Counted from the first letter of the stretch, positions 34,275-43,754 are shown. The stretch: 64,000 nt of DNA from Exiguobacterium flavidum (GCF_003344535.1 NZ_QPKS01000009.1:62001-126000), one strand, 5' to 3'. Numbers and translations are program-made. The notes: generated from the sequence alone by a model not told the origin.

Positions 34275-35291
34275 TCAAGAAGGTCTCTCCTTGCGAAGCA
34301 ATACGAGATTGAGGATGACGAAGGCGATCGCATATCCGGAGAGGATCAGCAGCTCGAACGTGATGTCCATGAAACCCCTTCCCCGGATCATCACGTCGAC
34401 GAGCGCTCGCGCGGCATACGTAAGCGGCAACGCGCTCGACAGCAGCTCGACCCAGCGCGGCGCCTCCGAGATGTCGAAGATGCCGCTGAAGAACACTTGC
34501 GGCAAGATCAGGGCAGGAATGAACTGGAACAGTTGGAATTCGGTTCGCGCGAAGCTCGACAGGAACAGACCGAGCGTCAGCGCGACCGTCGCAATCAGCA
34601 AATTGACGAATAGCAGCAGCAGATAGTCGCCGTTCTGCGGGACGTCGAGCACATTGACGATGAACCACTGGATCAAGACCGTCTGAACCGAGACGAACAG
34701 GAAGAAACCGATGAAGTACCCTGCGACGAGATCACGGAGCGCGAGAGGTGTCGCGAGTGTCCGCTCGAGCGTCCCGGTCGAACGCTCCCTGAGGAAGCTG
34801 ATCCCTGCGATGATGAAGACGAAGAAGAAGATGAAGAAACCCATCAGGGCGGGAGCGAGCGTATCGAACAGCGTCGCGTCACCCGAACTGTACAAGTACT
34901 CGATGTCCGGAGCCTCGATCCTCATCCCTCCCGCACCCATGACTGCGAGCGTCTTCGAGAGCGCCGCCTCACTCAATTTGCTGCGTGAACGGCTCGTACC
35001 TTCGACGACGAACGTCTCACCTGCCCAGTATGCATCGATCTTCTCCTCGTCCATCGCCCGTTCCGCCTGCTTGCGCGAATCATACCGTACGACCTCCGCT
35101 TCACGGGCAAGCACGTCATAGGCTTGCTGCTGGTCGACGAGGCCGACCACGGGCCGTGAGGCAGGACTTGTGATGACCGTGTAGAGGATGAACAAGATGA
35201 ACAGCGGCGCGAACAATAAAAGAGCGAGCGTTCGGCGGTCCTTGACGACCTGTTTGACGACTCGTCTCGCCACGGTCACGGCATCCATCAC
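34275..35291 (-). CDS. ABC-2 type permease
   Basis: 338 residues. TM1 (about 22-42), an extracytoplasmic domain (about 43-150), then five segments with the ABC-2 layout (about 160-332). It overlaps its ATPase gene by 4 bp. It belongs to the NatB/YhaP-like or drug-export group; substrate not known. Confidence 0.82.
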   Translation of the reverse strand: MMDAVTVARRVVKQVVKDRRTLALLLFAPLFILFILYTVITSPASRPVVGLVDQQQAYDVLAREAEVVRYDSRKQAERAMDEEKIDAYWAGETFVVEGTSRSRSKLSEAALSKTLAVMGAGGMRIEAPDIEYLYSSGDATLFDTLAPALMGFFIFFFVFIIAGISFLRERSTGTLERTLATPLALRDLVAGYFIGFFLFVSVQTVLIQWFIVNVLDVPQNGDYLLLLFVNLLIATVALTLGLFLSSFARTEFQLFQFIPALILPQVFFSGIFDISEAPRWVELLSSALPLTYAARALVDVMIRGRGFMDITFELLILSGYAIAFVILNLVLLRKERPS

Positions 35292-35989
35292 TTCGCCCCC
35301 TTCAGGAAAACGGCGTCAAGCGTGCCGTTTGCTGCGATCAGTTCCTGCGGTGTTCCGTCTGCGACGATCTCCCCGTTCCTGAGCATGAGCAAGCGGTCAC
35401 AGCGCATCGCCTCATCCATCACATGCGTCGTGACGAACAACGTCACGCCCTTCGTTTTCAGCTCGGCGAACTCCGTCCAGAACGTCTCCTTCAAGACGGG
35501 GTCGATCCCGACCGTCGGCTCGTCGAGAAACAGAAGCTCCGGTTCATGGACGAGTGCGATCGCGAGGCTCAACCTGCGCCTCATTCCTCCTGAGAACAGT
35601 TTGACAGGCATCTTCGCCTCACTGAGTCCGACGAATGCGAGCACCTGGTCCATCCTGCGCTCGAGGCGATCCCCCCGGAGATGATAGAGCCGGCCGAAAT
35701 AGCTCAAGTTCTCCCTTGCGGACAGTTCGTCGTACAATGCGTCGTTCTGTGCCATATAGCCGATGCGCGGGGCGGTCTTCAAGTTCGGCATCCGTTTGCC
35801 GAGGACCGAGATCTCGCCTCTCGTCGGACGCAACATCCCGATCATCGCCTTGACGAGTGTCGTTTTCCCGGACCCGCTCGCTCCGAGCAGACCGGTGATC
35901 GTACCTGGATCGACCGAAAAGCTCAGCTGTCGAAGCACCTCATATTTACCGTACGACTGCCCATAATCGACCGCTTCGATGATTGCCAT
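35288..35989 (-). CDS. ABC-2 exporter ATPase
   Basis: 233 residues with GASGSGKTT, LFSGGMRRRLS, LLFLDEPTVGIDP and TTHVMDEA. The R-R-R in the signature helix is typical of DrrA/CcmA-like exporters. ATG at 35989 has AAGGGGAGAAG upstream. With the overlapping permease it forms a simple two-gene exporter. Confidence 0.88.
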   Translation of the reverse strand: MAIIEAVDYGQSYGKYEVLRQLSFSVDPGTITGLLGASGSGKTTLVKAMIGMLRPTRGEISVLGKRMPNLKTAPRIGYMAQNDALYDELSARENLSYFGRLYHLRGDRLERRMDQVLAFVGLSEAKMPVKLFSGGMRRRLSLAIALVHEPELLFLDEPTVGIDPVLKETFWTEFAELKTKGVTLFVTTHVMDEAMRCDRLLMLRNGEIVADGTPQELIAANGTLDAVFLKGAK

Positions 35990-36010
35990 CTCGACTTCTC
36001 CCCTTCTTTG

Positions 36011-36622
36011 TCAGTTTTCCCACTCGGCCAGGAAGCGCTCGACGAATTCGTGCATATACCGGTCGCGGTCTTCTGCGACCTTCCTTGCCGTCTCCGTGTT
36101 CATCAGCTCCTTCAGCAAAAAGAGCTTTTCCGAGAAGTGATTGATGGCGGACGTCGGACTCGTCTTGTCTCCCTGTTTGCGTGGCGCGAGGCCGGGTACG
36201 TGCATCGGTTCATCGAACTTCCCTGCGAACTGGAACGTACGGGCGATACCGATCGCACCGATCGCGTCGAGCCGGTCCGCATCCTGGACGATCCGCCCTT
36301 CGATCGTCGCGAGTTCCGGCCTGCCGCCGCCGCGAAAAGACATCCCGTCGATGATCGAGAGGATATGGTCAGCCTGCTCTCTCGGAACCTTGCCGTCGAG
36401 GAACGTTCCGACCGTCTCGATCGTCCCGCCGAGCTTCCCGTCCGCGACGTCATGAAGGAGAGCGGCGAGTTCGATCGTCTGCCGATCACCGCCTTCTTTT
36501 TCCGAGATCGACAGCGCGAGGCGCCGGACCCGCTCGATATGTGCGAAGTCGTGACCTGAGAAATCGTCTGCATGGAATGACCTCGCGAACTCTTCTGCCG
36601 CCTGTTCGATCGTCTTAACCAT
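36011..36622 (-). CDS. HD-domain phosphohydrolase (YpgQ/YedJ type)
   Basis: 203 residues. HD metal residues are in HDFAHIERV (about 24-32), the LLHDVAD motif (about 55-61), and IVQDADRLDAIGAIGIAR (about 108-125), a signature of the YedJ/YpgQ nucleotide phosphohydrolase group. ATG at 36622 has GGGAGGCGCACC upstream and overlaps the GNAT gene by 8 bp. YpgQ acts as a dNTP pyrophosphohydrolase; the substrate here is not proved. Confidence 0.85.
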   Translation of the reverse strand: MVKTIEQAAEEFARSFHADDFSGHDFAHIERVRRLALSISEKEGGDRQTIELAALLHDVADGKLGGTIETVGTFLDGKVPREQADHILSIIDGMSFRGGGRPELATIEGRIVQDADRLDAIGAIGIARTFQFAGKFDEPMHVPGLAPRKQGDKTSPTSAINHFSEKLFLLKELMNTETARKVAEDRDRYMHEFVERFLAEWEN

Positions 36623-37157
36623 GGTGCGCCTCCCATTCCTCGAGAAGCAGACCGTAGAGCAGCATGTCATACCGCTCCCCTTCCCGCTTCAGGAACTTGC
36701 GATACGTCCCTTCGTGGACGAACCCGAGTGACTCATAGAGCCGTCGTCCGCGGACGTTGTAGTCGAAGACGGTCAGCTGGATCCGCGACAGGTTCAGTTC
36801 ATGGAAACCATAGCGGATGAGCAGCTTGAGTGCCTCCTTCCCATACCCTTGCCCGGCGCGCATCGGATCCATCCCGATCGCGAGCCAGGACGTCCCGTGC
36901 GGCCACAAGATATCCTCGAGCGAGACGATGCCGAGCAGCATGTCGTCGTCGAGCGAGCGGACGGCGAAGACGAAACTGTTCGGCGACTCCTCCTCGAACC
37001 ATTTCTTCGTCTTCTCGCGTGAAGCGGGACGCATCGGCATCGCGCTCATCATCCGGGCGAACTCGCTGTCGTCATACCATTCGAGGTGTTGATCGACGTC
37101 TCCTTCCTGAAAGCGGGTCAGACGGACACGATCCCCTGTCAAAAAATGCTGTTGCAT
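36615..37157 (-). CDS. GNAT acetyltransferase (RimJ/RimL type)
   Basis: 180 residues. Full GNAT core with acetyl-CoA loop RAGQGYGKEAL (about 100-110), strand NLSRIQLTVFDYN and NVRGRRLYESLGF. The layout matches RimJ/RimL-like enzymes that acetylate protein N-termini or small amines. ATG at 37157 with GGAGGAACCGAT upstream; an in-frame start 32 codons earlier lies in the terminator region. Confidence 0.85.
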   Translation of the reverse strand: MQQHFLTGDRVRLTRFQEGDVDQHLEWYDDSEFARMMSAMPMRPASREKTKKWFEEESPNSFVFAVRSLDDDMLLGIVSLEDILWPHGTSWLAIGMDPMRAGQGYGKEALKLLIRYGFHELNLSRIQLTVFDYNVRGRRLYESLGFVHEGTYRKFLKREGERYDMLLYGLLLEEWEAHHG

Positions 37158-37171
37158 ATCGGTTCCTCCTC

Positions 37172-37217
37172 CATTAAAAAAAGGTCTAGTCGCCTTAAAT
37201 AGACCACTAGACCTTTC
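37172..37217 (-). terminator. Terminator of the amino-acid ABC operon
   Basis: On the minus strand AAAGGTCTAGT ... ACTAGACCTTT with an inner GGTCTA/hairpin loop, then T residues; it lies directly after the ATPase stop at 37222. Confidence 0.8.
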
Positions 37218-37221
37218 CATA

Positions 37222-37971
37222 TTACAAGACTTTTTCCAGGAATTTTTGGGCACGTTCCGTCTGCGGATTGTCGAACAGATCAGCCGGTCGTCCTTCCTCC
37301 ATCAGAATACCTTCGTCAAGGAAGAGGACGCGGTCCGCGACCTCCTTCGCGAAGCCCATCTCATGCGTGACGATGACCATCGTCATCCCCGTCTCCGCGA
37401 GGTGTTTCATGACGTCAAGCACCTCGTTGACCATCTCGGGGTCGAGTGCTGACGTCGGTTCGTCGAACAGCATGACGTTCGGTTCCATCGCGAGCGCGCG
37501 GGCGATCGCGACGCGTTGCTTCTGACCGCCGGAGAGCTGATTCGGGAAGCTGTCGCGCTTCTCCGTCAGACCGACGCGATCAAGTAGCTTCTCTGCCCGC
37601 TCGACTGCTGCTTCCTTCGAGAGTCCGAGCACGTTGATCGGCGCATACGTCAAGTTGTCGATGACCGATTTATGCGGGAACAGGTTGAACTGCTGGAACA
37701 CCATGCCGATATGCTGCCGCGCCTTCGCGATGTTCGCCTTCGGCTTCGTCAACTCGAATCCGTCGACGACGATTTTCCCCTTCGTCGGCTGTTCGAGCAT
37801 GTTGATGCAACGCAGGAACGTCGATTTCCCGGAACCGGAAGGCCCGATGACGGCGACGACCTCGCCGCGTTTGATCGTCGTCGAGATTCCTTTCAGTACT
37901 TCAAGTTTGCCGAATTGTTTGTAGAGATCTTCAACTTCGATCATCTTTTCGTTCGTCAGGTTGTTCGTCAT
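37222..37971 (-). CDS. artM: Polar amino-acid ABC transporter ATPase
   Basis: 249 residues from ATG at 37971 (in-frame GTG 3 codons earlier is possible). [40 protein letters not shown] and VTHEMGFA are hallmark motifs of GlnQ/ArtM/HisP ATPases. It is the last gene of a binding protein-permease-ATPase operon. Arginine, glutamine or another polar amino acid is likely; the art name is by resemblance to B. subtilis YqiXYZ. Confidence 0.88.
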   Translation of the reverse strand: MTNNLTNEKMIEVEDLYKQFGKLEVLKGISTTIKRGEVVAVIGPSGSGKSTFLRCINMLEQPTKGKIVVDGFELTKPKANIAKARQHIGMVFQQFNLFPHKSVIDNLTYAPINVLGLSKEAAVERAEKLLDRVGLTEKRDSFPNQLSGGQKQRVAIARALAMEPNVMLFDEPTSALDPEMVNEVLDVMKHLAETGMTMVIVTHEMGFAKEVADRVLFLDEGILMEEGRPADLFDNPQTERAQKFLEKVL

Positions 37972-37972
37972 A

Positions 37973-38629
37973 TCATCCACTCTTTCTCATAGCTTTTTCG
38001 ACCCGTTGTCCAATCAATGTCAGCACCATCACGAGGACGAAGTAGACCAGTCCCGCGAACAGCAGCGGTTCGAAATAGAGCGCCTTCTCACCGCCGACGA
38101 CTTGCGCGCGGCGCATGACGTCGAGCACGCCGACCGTCGAGACGAGCGCGGATTCCTTCGTCAGCGTGATCATCTCGTTCATGATCGCAGGCAGGATGTT
38201 CTTGAACGCCTGCGGCAGGATGATCGAGCGGAGTTGCTTCATATACGGGATGCCGAGCGCGTCAGCCGCTTCCCATTGTCCTTTGTCGACCGCCTGGATA
38301 CCGGCCCGGATGATTTCGGAGATGTACGCCCCCGAATTGAGCGAGAAGGCGATGATCGCCGACTCGTAGCCGCTCGTGACATAACCCGTGATCTGCGGCA
38401 GACCAAAATGAATGATGGCCAGTTGCAAGATCAGCGGCGTCCCGCGGAAGATCGCCGTGTAGGCATGACCGATGAAACGCAGAAGCCTGCTCTTCGTGAT
38501 CTTGAGCGCCGCAATGACGATCCCGATGATCATCCCGCAGGCAGCGGCGACGAGCACGACCTGGAACAATATTGGGATACCGGATAGGATATACGGAATC
38601 GAGTCTTGAATCTTCGTAAAGTCTACCAT
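37973..38629 (-). CDS. artQ: Polar amino-acid ABC transporter permease
   Basis: 218 residues, about five membrane segments of the HisMQ type, with the EAA loop [20 protein letters not shown] near 145-164. ATG at 38629 follows CAGGAGGTTCTT. A single permease gene implies a homodimeric membrane part, as in ArtPQM and GlnHPQ systems. Confidence 0.88.
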   Translation of the reverse strand: MVDFTKIQDSIPYILSGIPILFQVVLVAAACGMIIGIVIAALKITKSRLLRFIGHAYTAIFRGTPLILQLAIIHFGLPQITGYVTSGYESAIIAFSLNSGAYISEIIRAGIQAVDKGQWEAADALGIPYMKQLRSIILPQAFKNILPAIMNEMITLTKESALVSTVGVLDVMRRAQVVGGEKALYFEPLLFAGLVYFVLVMVLTLIGQRVEKAMRKSG

Positions 38630-38650
38630 AAGAACCTCCTGAAATCGCAC

Positions 38651-38678
38651 AAAAAGGGGCGGGGCTGCCCCCTCCCCT
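38651..38678 (-). terminator. Intercistronic hairpin between binding protein and permease
   Basis: On the minus strand AGGGGAGGGGGC-AGC-CCCGCCCCT followed by TTTTTG. It probably ends many transcripts after the binding-protein gene, making it the most expressed subunit. Confidence 0.7.
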
Positions 38679-38689
38679 ATGCGTTTAAC

Positions 38690-39457
38690 TTATTTCGCCT
38701 CTTTTTGGAACCATTCTTGTGCAAGTTTCTCGATTTCACCGCTGTCGATCATCTTTTTCAGTTCAGCGTTGAACTCGTCACGCATCTTGTCGCCCTTCTT
38801 GAAAGCGACTGCGGAACCCGTCGGACCATCCTCTTCGATCTGGTACGTCTTGAGCGAGCTGTCCTGCTCCATGTACTTCACTGCGACCGCGTCCTCGATG
38901 ATGAGGGCGTCGATCCGTCCCGTCTTCAGTTCCTGGATGATTTCAGGAATTTTGTTGAGCGCGACCGCTTCGCTGTCCTTGAACTTGTCTTTTGCGAGAC
39001 CTTCCTGGATCGAACCGAGCTGTACACCGATTTTCTTGCCTTTGAGCTCATCGACTGAAGCGATCGCCTGATCCTTCGTCATGACGAGGTTCTTCGATTC
39101 GAAGTAGATGTCAGTGAAGTCCGCGTTCTTTTGACGTTCTTCCGTCGGTGTCATCCCTGCCATGACGAAATCGACGCGACCCGCGCTAAGTGCGCCGAGC
39201 AAGCTGCCGAACTCCATGTCTTCGATCTTCAACTCGTAACCGAGCTCTTTCGTGACCTTCTTTGCGATCTCGACGTCGAAACCGACGATCTCATCACCTT
39301 TTGCCGTGTCGATGAACTCGAACGGGAAGTAGTCAGCCGACGTTCCCATCGTCAGTACCTTCTTGCCGTCAGTGCTTCCACCCTCTTCGGCGCCTCCACA
39401 AGCTGCGAGCGCAAACACGAGAACTGCTGTCATCATTGCGAATAATATCTTCTTCAT
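38690..39457 (-). CDS. artP: Amino-acid ABC transporter substrate-binding lipoprotein
   Basis: 255 residues. Lipobox ALAAC near residues 15-19; family 3 solute-binding fold with YFPFEFI, GFDVEIAKKVTKELG, GRVDFVMAGMTPTEERQK and a C-terminal EWFQKEA. The ligand-binding Arg/Asp pattern points to a polar or basic amino acid. ATG at 39457 has GGAAGGGGAAG upstream. The AT-rich region 39476-39600 upstream should carry the promoter. Confidence 0.88.
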   Translation of the reverse strand: MKKILFAMMTAVLVFALAACGGAEEGGSTDGKKVLTMGTSADYFPFEFIDTAKGDEIVGFDVEIAKKVTKELGYELKIEDMEFGSLLGALSAGRVDFVMAGMTPTEERQKNADFTDIYFESKNLVMTKDQAIASVDELKGKKIGVQLGSIQEGLAKDKFKDSEAVALNKIPEIIQELKTGRIDALIIEDAVAVKYMEQDSSLKTYQIEEDGPTGSAVAFKKGDKMRDEFNAELKKMIDSGEIEKLAQEWFQKEAK

Positions 39458-39616
39458 CAAAACTTCCCCTTCCAACCTGAATAGTCAGAACTTTATCAAT
39501 AGTATGACTTATCATTTTTTTGAATTCAATACTAAAAAGTCTGCTGAGATTCGATGAATTCACTATATACGCATATTTATACGTTGTAAAGAATAAAAAT
39601 GAACAATCATTGAATA

Positions 39617-39652
39617 AAAGACCGCCTTTCCTGTTAAAAGACGGTCTTATTT
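39617..39652 (-). terminator. Probable terminator after DUF952 gene
   Basis: On the minus strand AAGACCG ... CGGTCTT followed by TTTATT, about 38 bp past the stop. The loop is long. Confidence 0.5.
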
Positions 39653-39689
39653 CAATATTGTATGCGCTTACAACGAAGGGATATTTTTT

Positions 39690-39998
39690 TCACAGGTTCC
39701 GGAGGGCGATGATCGCCTCGATCGGGATCGCCTCGATCGGGATCGCCTCATAGACGTGTGGGTACATCCCTCCGTTCTTAGCCCGTTCGAAGACGACCGA
39801 ATCCCCGAGCCGTTCCTGATCGAGTGTCAGGACGACAGTTTCTTTTCCTGAAAAATGCTTCGCCTTGATTTCCTCTACCTGTTCAGGTGTGCAGCAATGG
39901 ATGAATCCTTCCGTTTGGAGCGACTTCTCCTCGATATGTCCTTTTGCCTTCGCGCTCTCAAAATCTTCTTTCGTCATCACCTTCACGACTTCCGCCAT
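39690..39998 (-). CDS. DUF952 family protein
   Basis: 102 residues with GFIHCCTPEQVEEI (about 28-41) and the C-terminal MYPHVYEAIP, both typical of DUF952. The function is unknown, although the fold resembles ADP-ribosyltransferase-like domains in some descriptions. The C-terminus contains an exact repeat IPIEA-IPIEA encoded by a 15-bp tandem repeat. ATG at 39998 has AGGAGGAGATTCAG upstream. Confidence 0.82.
   Translation of the reverse strand: MAEVVKVMTKEDFESAKAKGHIEEKSLQTEGFIHCCTPEQVEEIKAKHFSGKETVVLTLDQERLGDSVVFERAKNGGMYPHVYEAIPIEAIPIEAIIALRNL
39711..39749. repeat. 15-bp in-frame tandem repeat (about 2.6 copies)
   Basis: GATCGCCTCGATCGG is repeated at 39711-39725 and 39726-39740 with a partial third copy (39741-39749). 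It adds IPIEA units to the DUF952 protein and could vary in number by slippage without a frameshift. Confidence 0.9.
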
Positions 39999-40023
39999 CT
40001 GAATCTCCTCCTCATTCATTAGA

Positions 40024-40052
40024 AAAAGGACGAACCGAATCGATTCGTCCCT
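40024..40052 (-). terminator. Intrinsic terminator after bacilliredoxin gene
   Basis: On the minus strand GGACGAA-TCGATTCGG-TTCGTCC followed by TTTTTC. Confidence 0.8.
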
Positions 40053-40058
40053 CTTGTC

Positions 40059-40484
40059 TCATGCGTAGATTTCAAGCAATGAATCGAGCTTCTCCGCTAC
40101 TTCTTCAGCCGTGAACGACTCGATGTCGAAACGTTCGACCATCGACAGGATATTGCCGTCCTGCATCAGAGCGAATGATGGGGATGACGGCGGATAGCCC
40201 TCAAAATATTCACGTGCGCGGTCCGTTGCTTCACGGTCTTGACCAGCGAAGACCGTCACGAAATGATCCGGTTTGACGCCTTCCTTACGGTTGATATAGG
40301 CAGCAGCAGGACGTGCGATTCCGCCTGCGCAGCCGCAAACCGAGTTGACGAGCACGAGCGTGAGACCTTCGCGTTTGAACGCATCCTCGACGTCCTCTAC
40401 CGTCTTCAATTCCTCAAAACCAGCAGCGACCGCTTCTTTGCGTGCCGTCTGGACGACATCTTCGAAATACATGTTGAAATCCAT
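40059..40484 (-). CDS. Bacilliredoxin (BrxA/BrxB family)
   Basis: 141 residues. The CGC motif in NSVCGCAGG (about 51-59) identifies the BrxA/BrxB (YphP/YqiW) family, which removes bacillithiol from S-bacillithiolated proteins after oxidative stress. ATG at 40484 follows GAAGGAGGAAATAAG. It implies that the organism makes bacillithiol. The methyltransferase gene ends 28 bp upstream. Confidence 0.92.
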   Translation of the reverse strand: MDFNMYFEDVVQTARKEAVAAGFEELKTVEDVEDAFKREGLTLVLVNSVCGCAGGIARPAAAYINRKEGVKPDHFVTVFAGQDREATDRAREYFEGYPPSSPSFALMQDGNILSMVERFDIESFTAEEVAEKLDSLLEIYA

Positions 40485-40512
40485 CTTATTTCCTCCTTCG
40501 ATCGTTCTTTTC

Positions 40513-41694
40513 TTATTGTACGAGTTTAGACGATATCTGTCCAAGTCTCTCGCTCATCTCGACCGCAAGAAACGGCTTTGCTCCGAGCATGTCACGGAAC
40601 GCGACGTAACGGTCGATTTTCTCCTCTGTCGGTGCCTTGCCGGTCCGGTAGGCGCGGATCAAGGTGTTCTTCGGCGTGTGTTCGAGGTCGATGAACTCGA
40701 GCAGCTGCGTCTCGTAGCCGAGGATCGTCAAAAGCTCGGCCCGGATCGAGTCCGTCGCGAGCGAAGCGAACTTGTCCTTGATCAGCCCATGCTGCAGCAT
40801 GACCTCGAGCGGCGCGCAGTCGAGTTGGCGATTGAGCTCCTTCTGACAACACGGGACGCTCAGGATGACCGACGCCCCCCAGCGGACGGCACGGGAGAGC
40901 GCGACGTCGGTCGCGACGTCGCAGGCGTGGAGCGTGACCATCATGTCGACGGCGTCCTCTCCCGAATAGTCATGGATGTCACCGACGAGGAAGTCGAGCC
41001 CGTCATAGCCGAGGTCGCGCGCGATCTCGTTGCACTCCTCGATCACTTCCCTCTTCAGGTCGAGTCCCGTGACGGCGACTTCGAACCCTTTCTCCGTCAG
41101 GTAGTGATAGAGCGCGAACGTCAAGTACGCCTTGCCGCATCCGAAGTCGAGAATCCGGAGCGTCTGGCCTTGCGGGAGCGCGGGGATGCTGTCGTCGACG
41201 AACTCGAGGAAGCGGTTGATCTGCTTGAACTTGTCGTATTTCTGACGCTTGACCTTGCCGTCGGGCGTCTGGACGCCAAGACGGACGAGGAAAGGAGTCG
41301 GCACGCCGTCTTCGAGCAAGTAGCTCTTCTTCCGGTCATGCGCGAGCTCGACTTGCTGCGCCTCTTCCTTCGTCGTCTTCAAGTTCACCTTGAACTTCTT
41401 CGAGAGCTGCAGCTGGACCGACTCCTTCTCGAATCGGAACTGGAACTGCCGGAAATCTTCATAAAAAATCTCCAAACGTTCAATCGCTTCGTCGATCAAT
41501 AAATTTTCATGCTTCAATATCCGCTCATATTGAAACTCGAACTGGATATGGTACGTATCTTTAAGTAGAATCGGCTTCAACTTGATCCGTTTCAACTCGT
41601 TCGATTTTTGCCGTGGACCGCTGATCGTCGCATTGACGAGTGTCTTCGTTTCGATTTTGCCTGCGATCAGGGCTTTTGCTTCCGTTAATTCCAT
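40513..41694 (-). CDS. SAM-dependent methyltransferase (Methyltransf_32/GSTCD-like)
   Basis: 393 residues. The N-terminal half (1-200) has no domain I recognise. The C-terminal Rossmann domain has SAM motif [11 protein letters not shown] (about 200-210). Downstream, [12 protein letters not shown] and VPCCQKEL are hallmark motifs of the Methyltransf_32 group, related to human GSTCD. The substrate is unknown; RNA is possible. ATG at 41694 with AAGGACGGG upstream. Confidence 0.8.
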   Translation of the reverse strand: MELTEAKALIAGKIETKTLVNATISGPRQKSNELKRIKLKPILLKDTYHIQFEFQYERILKHENLLIDEAIERLEIFYEDFRQFQFRFEKESVQLQLSKKFKVNLKTTKEEAQQVELAHDRKKSYLLEDGVPTPFLVRLGVQTPDGKVKRQKYDKFKQINRFLEFVDDSIPALPQGQTLRILDFGCGKAYLTFALYHYLTEKGFEVAVTGLDLKREVIEECNEIARDLGYDGLDFLVGDIHDYSGEDAVDMMVTLHACDVATDVALSRAVRWGASVILSVPCCQKELNRQLDCAPLEVMLQHGLIKDKFASLATDSIRAELLTILGYETQLLEFIDLEHTPKNTLIRAYRTGKAPTEEKIDRYVAFRDMLGAKPFLAVEMSERLGQISSKLVQ

Positions 41695-41800
41695 CGATGT
41701 CCCGTCCTTTGCTTCTTTAGTAGTCTTTGGAAACTGTAGCAAAAAGCGTTCACGTTCACAAGCGCGAGCTAATACTTAACAATCATGAGGAGGAAACAGC

Positions 41801-42574
41801 ATGTTCAAGAAAATCCTGTCACAAATCGGCATCGGTGCCGCAACGGTCGATACACGTCTGAACGCGGAACATTGCGAACCGGGCGGTGTCCTCGAAGGTG
41901 TCGTCCACATCAAGGGTGGAAGCGTCGACCAGGAGATCGAGCGCATCTATCTCTACCTGAACACACAATACAAACAGGAGTCGGGAGACCGTGAGGCATA
42001 TGTCTCTTACACGCTCGACCGCTTCTCACTCAACGAGACGGCGTTCACGATCCCTGCAGGAGGCGAGCGCGAGATCCCGTTCAAGCTGCACGTTCCCTTC
42101 AACACGCCGCTGTCGGTCAGCCACTCGAAGTCGTGGATCGAGACCGGTCTCGACATCTCGTCCGCTGTCGACCCGAAGGACCGCGACGCCGTGACTGTCC
42201 GGGCGAACGATCGTCAGGACGTCATCCTGGAGGCGATGGACACACTCGGCTTCAGCCTGAAGAAGGCGGACACGGAACAGCTGCCCGGCCGTTACCGTAA
42301 GGATCTGCCGATCGCTCAGGAGCTCGAATACTCAGCGCGCGGCACTCACCTCGCCCACAAACTCGATGAGATCGAAGTCGTCATGCTGCAGGACGATCAC
42401 GGCATTGATATCCTCTTCCAGATCGATCGCAGAGCGCACAACCTCGGCTCGCTCTTCAGCGAGATGGCGGGGATGGACGAGACGAAGACGATGCTCAAGT
42501 TCTCGAACCGCGACCTCGAAGACCGCATGCTCGTCAAACGTAAAATCGAGGAACTGATCGAGCGGACCGTCTGA
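41801..42574 (+). CDS. spo0M: Spo0M-like arrestin-fold protein
   Basis: 257 residues, matching B. subtilis Spo0M in length and in its start (MFKKILSQIGIGAATVDT). The first two thirds form an arrestin-like beta-sandwich; the C-terminal third (about 175-257) is the Spo0M tail. In B. subtilis it affects sporulation phosphorelay activity and interacts with cytoskeletal proteins. If this organism does not sporulate, as inferred for Exiguobacterium, it has another role. ATG at 41801 has AGGAGGAAACAGC upstream. Confidence 0.9.
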   Translation: MFKKILSQIGIGAATVDTRLNAEHCEPGGVLEGVVHIKGGSVDQEIERIYLYLNTQYKQESGDREAYVSYTLDRFSLNETAFTIPAGGEREIPFKLHVPFNTPLSVSHSKSWIETGLDISSAVDPKDRDAVTVRANDRQDVILEAMDTLGFSLKKADTEQLPGRYRKDLPIAQELEYSARGTHLAHKLDEIEVVMLQDDHGIDILFQIDRRAHNLGSLFSEMAGMDETKTMLKFSNRDLEDRMLVKRKIEELIERTV

Positions 42575-42644
42575 GGCTCCAATCTAATGAAACACCGCCT
42601 TGTTCAAAAAAAGGCGTTCTTAATCATGAACAGGGAGGTGCACC

Positions 42645-42998
42645 ATGAAAAAACACCGCATCTACAGTATGAGCTTTTCGAGCGTCTACCCGCACTACGT
42701 CACGAAAGCGGTGAAGAAGGGACGGACGAAGGAGGAAGTCGATCAGATCATCACCTGGCTGACCGGTTACAGTGAAGAGGAACTCACGACTGTCCTTGAT
42801 AGCGGTGTCGATTTCGAGACGTTTTTCGCGAAATCACCACGCTTGAATCCTCGGCGTTCCTTGATCACAGGCGTCATCTGCGGCGTCCGGATCGAGGAGA
42901 TCGAGGATCCGTTGATGCGCGAGATAAGATACCTCGACAAGCTGATCGATGAGCTCGCGAAGGGACGCCCGATGGAAAAGATACTTCGCACTGCTTGA
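42645..42998 (+). CDS. DUF2200 family protein
   Basis: 117 residues that match DUF2200 well: [16 protein letters not shown] at the start, IITWLTGYS near 35-43 and [23 protein letters not shown] in the second half. Function unknown. ATG at 42645 with AGGGAGGTGCACC upstream. It lies 70 bp after spo0M with a weak hairpin between. Confidence 0.82.
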   Translation: MKKHRIYSMSFSSVYPHYVTKAVKKGRTKEEVDQIITWLTGYSEEELTTVLDSGVDFETFFAKSPRLNPRRSLITGVICGVRIEEIEDPLMREIRYLDKLIDELAKGRPMEKILRTA

Positions 42999-43090
42999 TC
43001 CATGAAATGACATGAGAAGTGATCCCTCACCGTATATCCCCCTCTTCTGCTGAGCGATCCTACCTTTTGATCGGCCAATCTTCCCGAGTC

Positions 43091-43107
43091 AATTCAATTC
43101 AATTCAA
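43091..43107. repeat. Short AATTC simple repeat
   Basis: Three full AATTC units plus a partial copy in the noncoding gap after the DUF2200 gene. Confidence 0.8.
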
Positions 43108-43132
43108 TAACGCAGCTTCTGACGAAGAACTG

Positions 43133-43177
43133 CCCCATGAAAGTTGGACATGGAATTCCAACTTTCATGGGGTGTTT
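43133..43177 (+). terminator. Strong intrinsic terminator
   Basis: A perfect 16-bp stem CCCCATGAAAGTTGGA / TCCAACTTTCATGGGG with an 8-nt loop, followed on the plus strand by TGTTTTT. It lies 135 bp after the DUF2200 stop. Confidence 0.88.
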
Positions 43178-43218
43178 TTGAATCGAATTGGAATCGGTTT
43201 TCAGCAGGAGGCCCGGAC

Positions 43219-43584
43219 TCACAAAATTGCTTCTGCGATTAGCTTATCGATTTTCCGCACGTCGACCTTCTTATTAAGGTTGATTTTAATCATTCCGGCA
43301 CGCGTGAACAGTTGTACCTCCGAGTTGATATCGAACATGCCACCGTTTTCGGTCGAATACATATTGATCGAGGAGTAAGGAAGAGAGTAGACTTCGACCT
43401 TCTTCCCAGTCAGACCTTGCGCATCCCGGACGATCAGGCGCTTGTTAGTGAAAATCGCGATGTCCCGGACCGTTTTGTATGCGGCGATGCCTTTTTCTCC
43501 CGTGACAAGCATCGATTCGATATCAGCAGGCACCTCACATTCCGTGATGAACGTCCACGTCAACTGACCTAGCGGATTACTCAT
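43219..43584 (-). CDS. PH-domain protein (bPH type)
   Basis: 121 residues forming one bacterial Pleckstrin-homology domain, seen in RDIAIFTNKRLIVRD and KKVEVYSLPYSSINMYSTE. The role of such proteins is unknown; binding to membranes or partners is presumed. ATG at 43584; an in-frame start 15 codons earlier is less likely. Confidence 0.8.
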   Translation of the reverse strand: MSNPLGQLTWTFITECEVPADIESMLVTGEKGIAAYKTVRDIAIFTNKRLIVRDAQGLTGKKVEVYSLPYSSINMYSTENGGMFDINSEVQLFTRAGMIKINLNKKVDVRKIDKLIAEAIL

Positions 43585-43754
43585 TTTTCCATCTCCTATC
43601 TTCATTTTCTCCAGTATAACCAATCTCACTCCTCATACCTGATGAAATAATCCTAAAGGTGACTTGAATCAATCGATTGTCCGATTCACTTCATCAAGTT
43701 TCCTTTTATGCCCATCCCTGAAATGAATATTTTTGAAAAATAGCTTTTTTTACA

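Noticed and set aside
39541-39600. AT-rich repeats resembling an ArgR box upstream of the amino-acid transporter
   Set aside because: No segment fits the ARG-box symmetry well enough to call.
41711-41750. Possible ECF-sigma (sigma-W) promoter GGAAAC ... CGTT before spo0M
   Set aside because: The spacer is about 18 nt instead of the usual 16, and the -10 ends in T.
42595-42616. Hairpin CGCCTT/AAGGCG after spo0M
   Set aside because: Only 6 bp and a weak T run; not called as a terminator.
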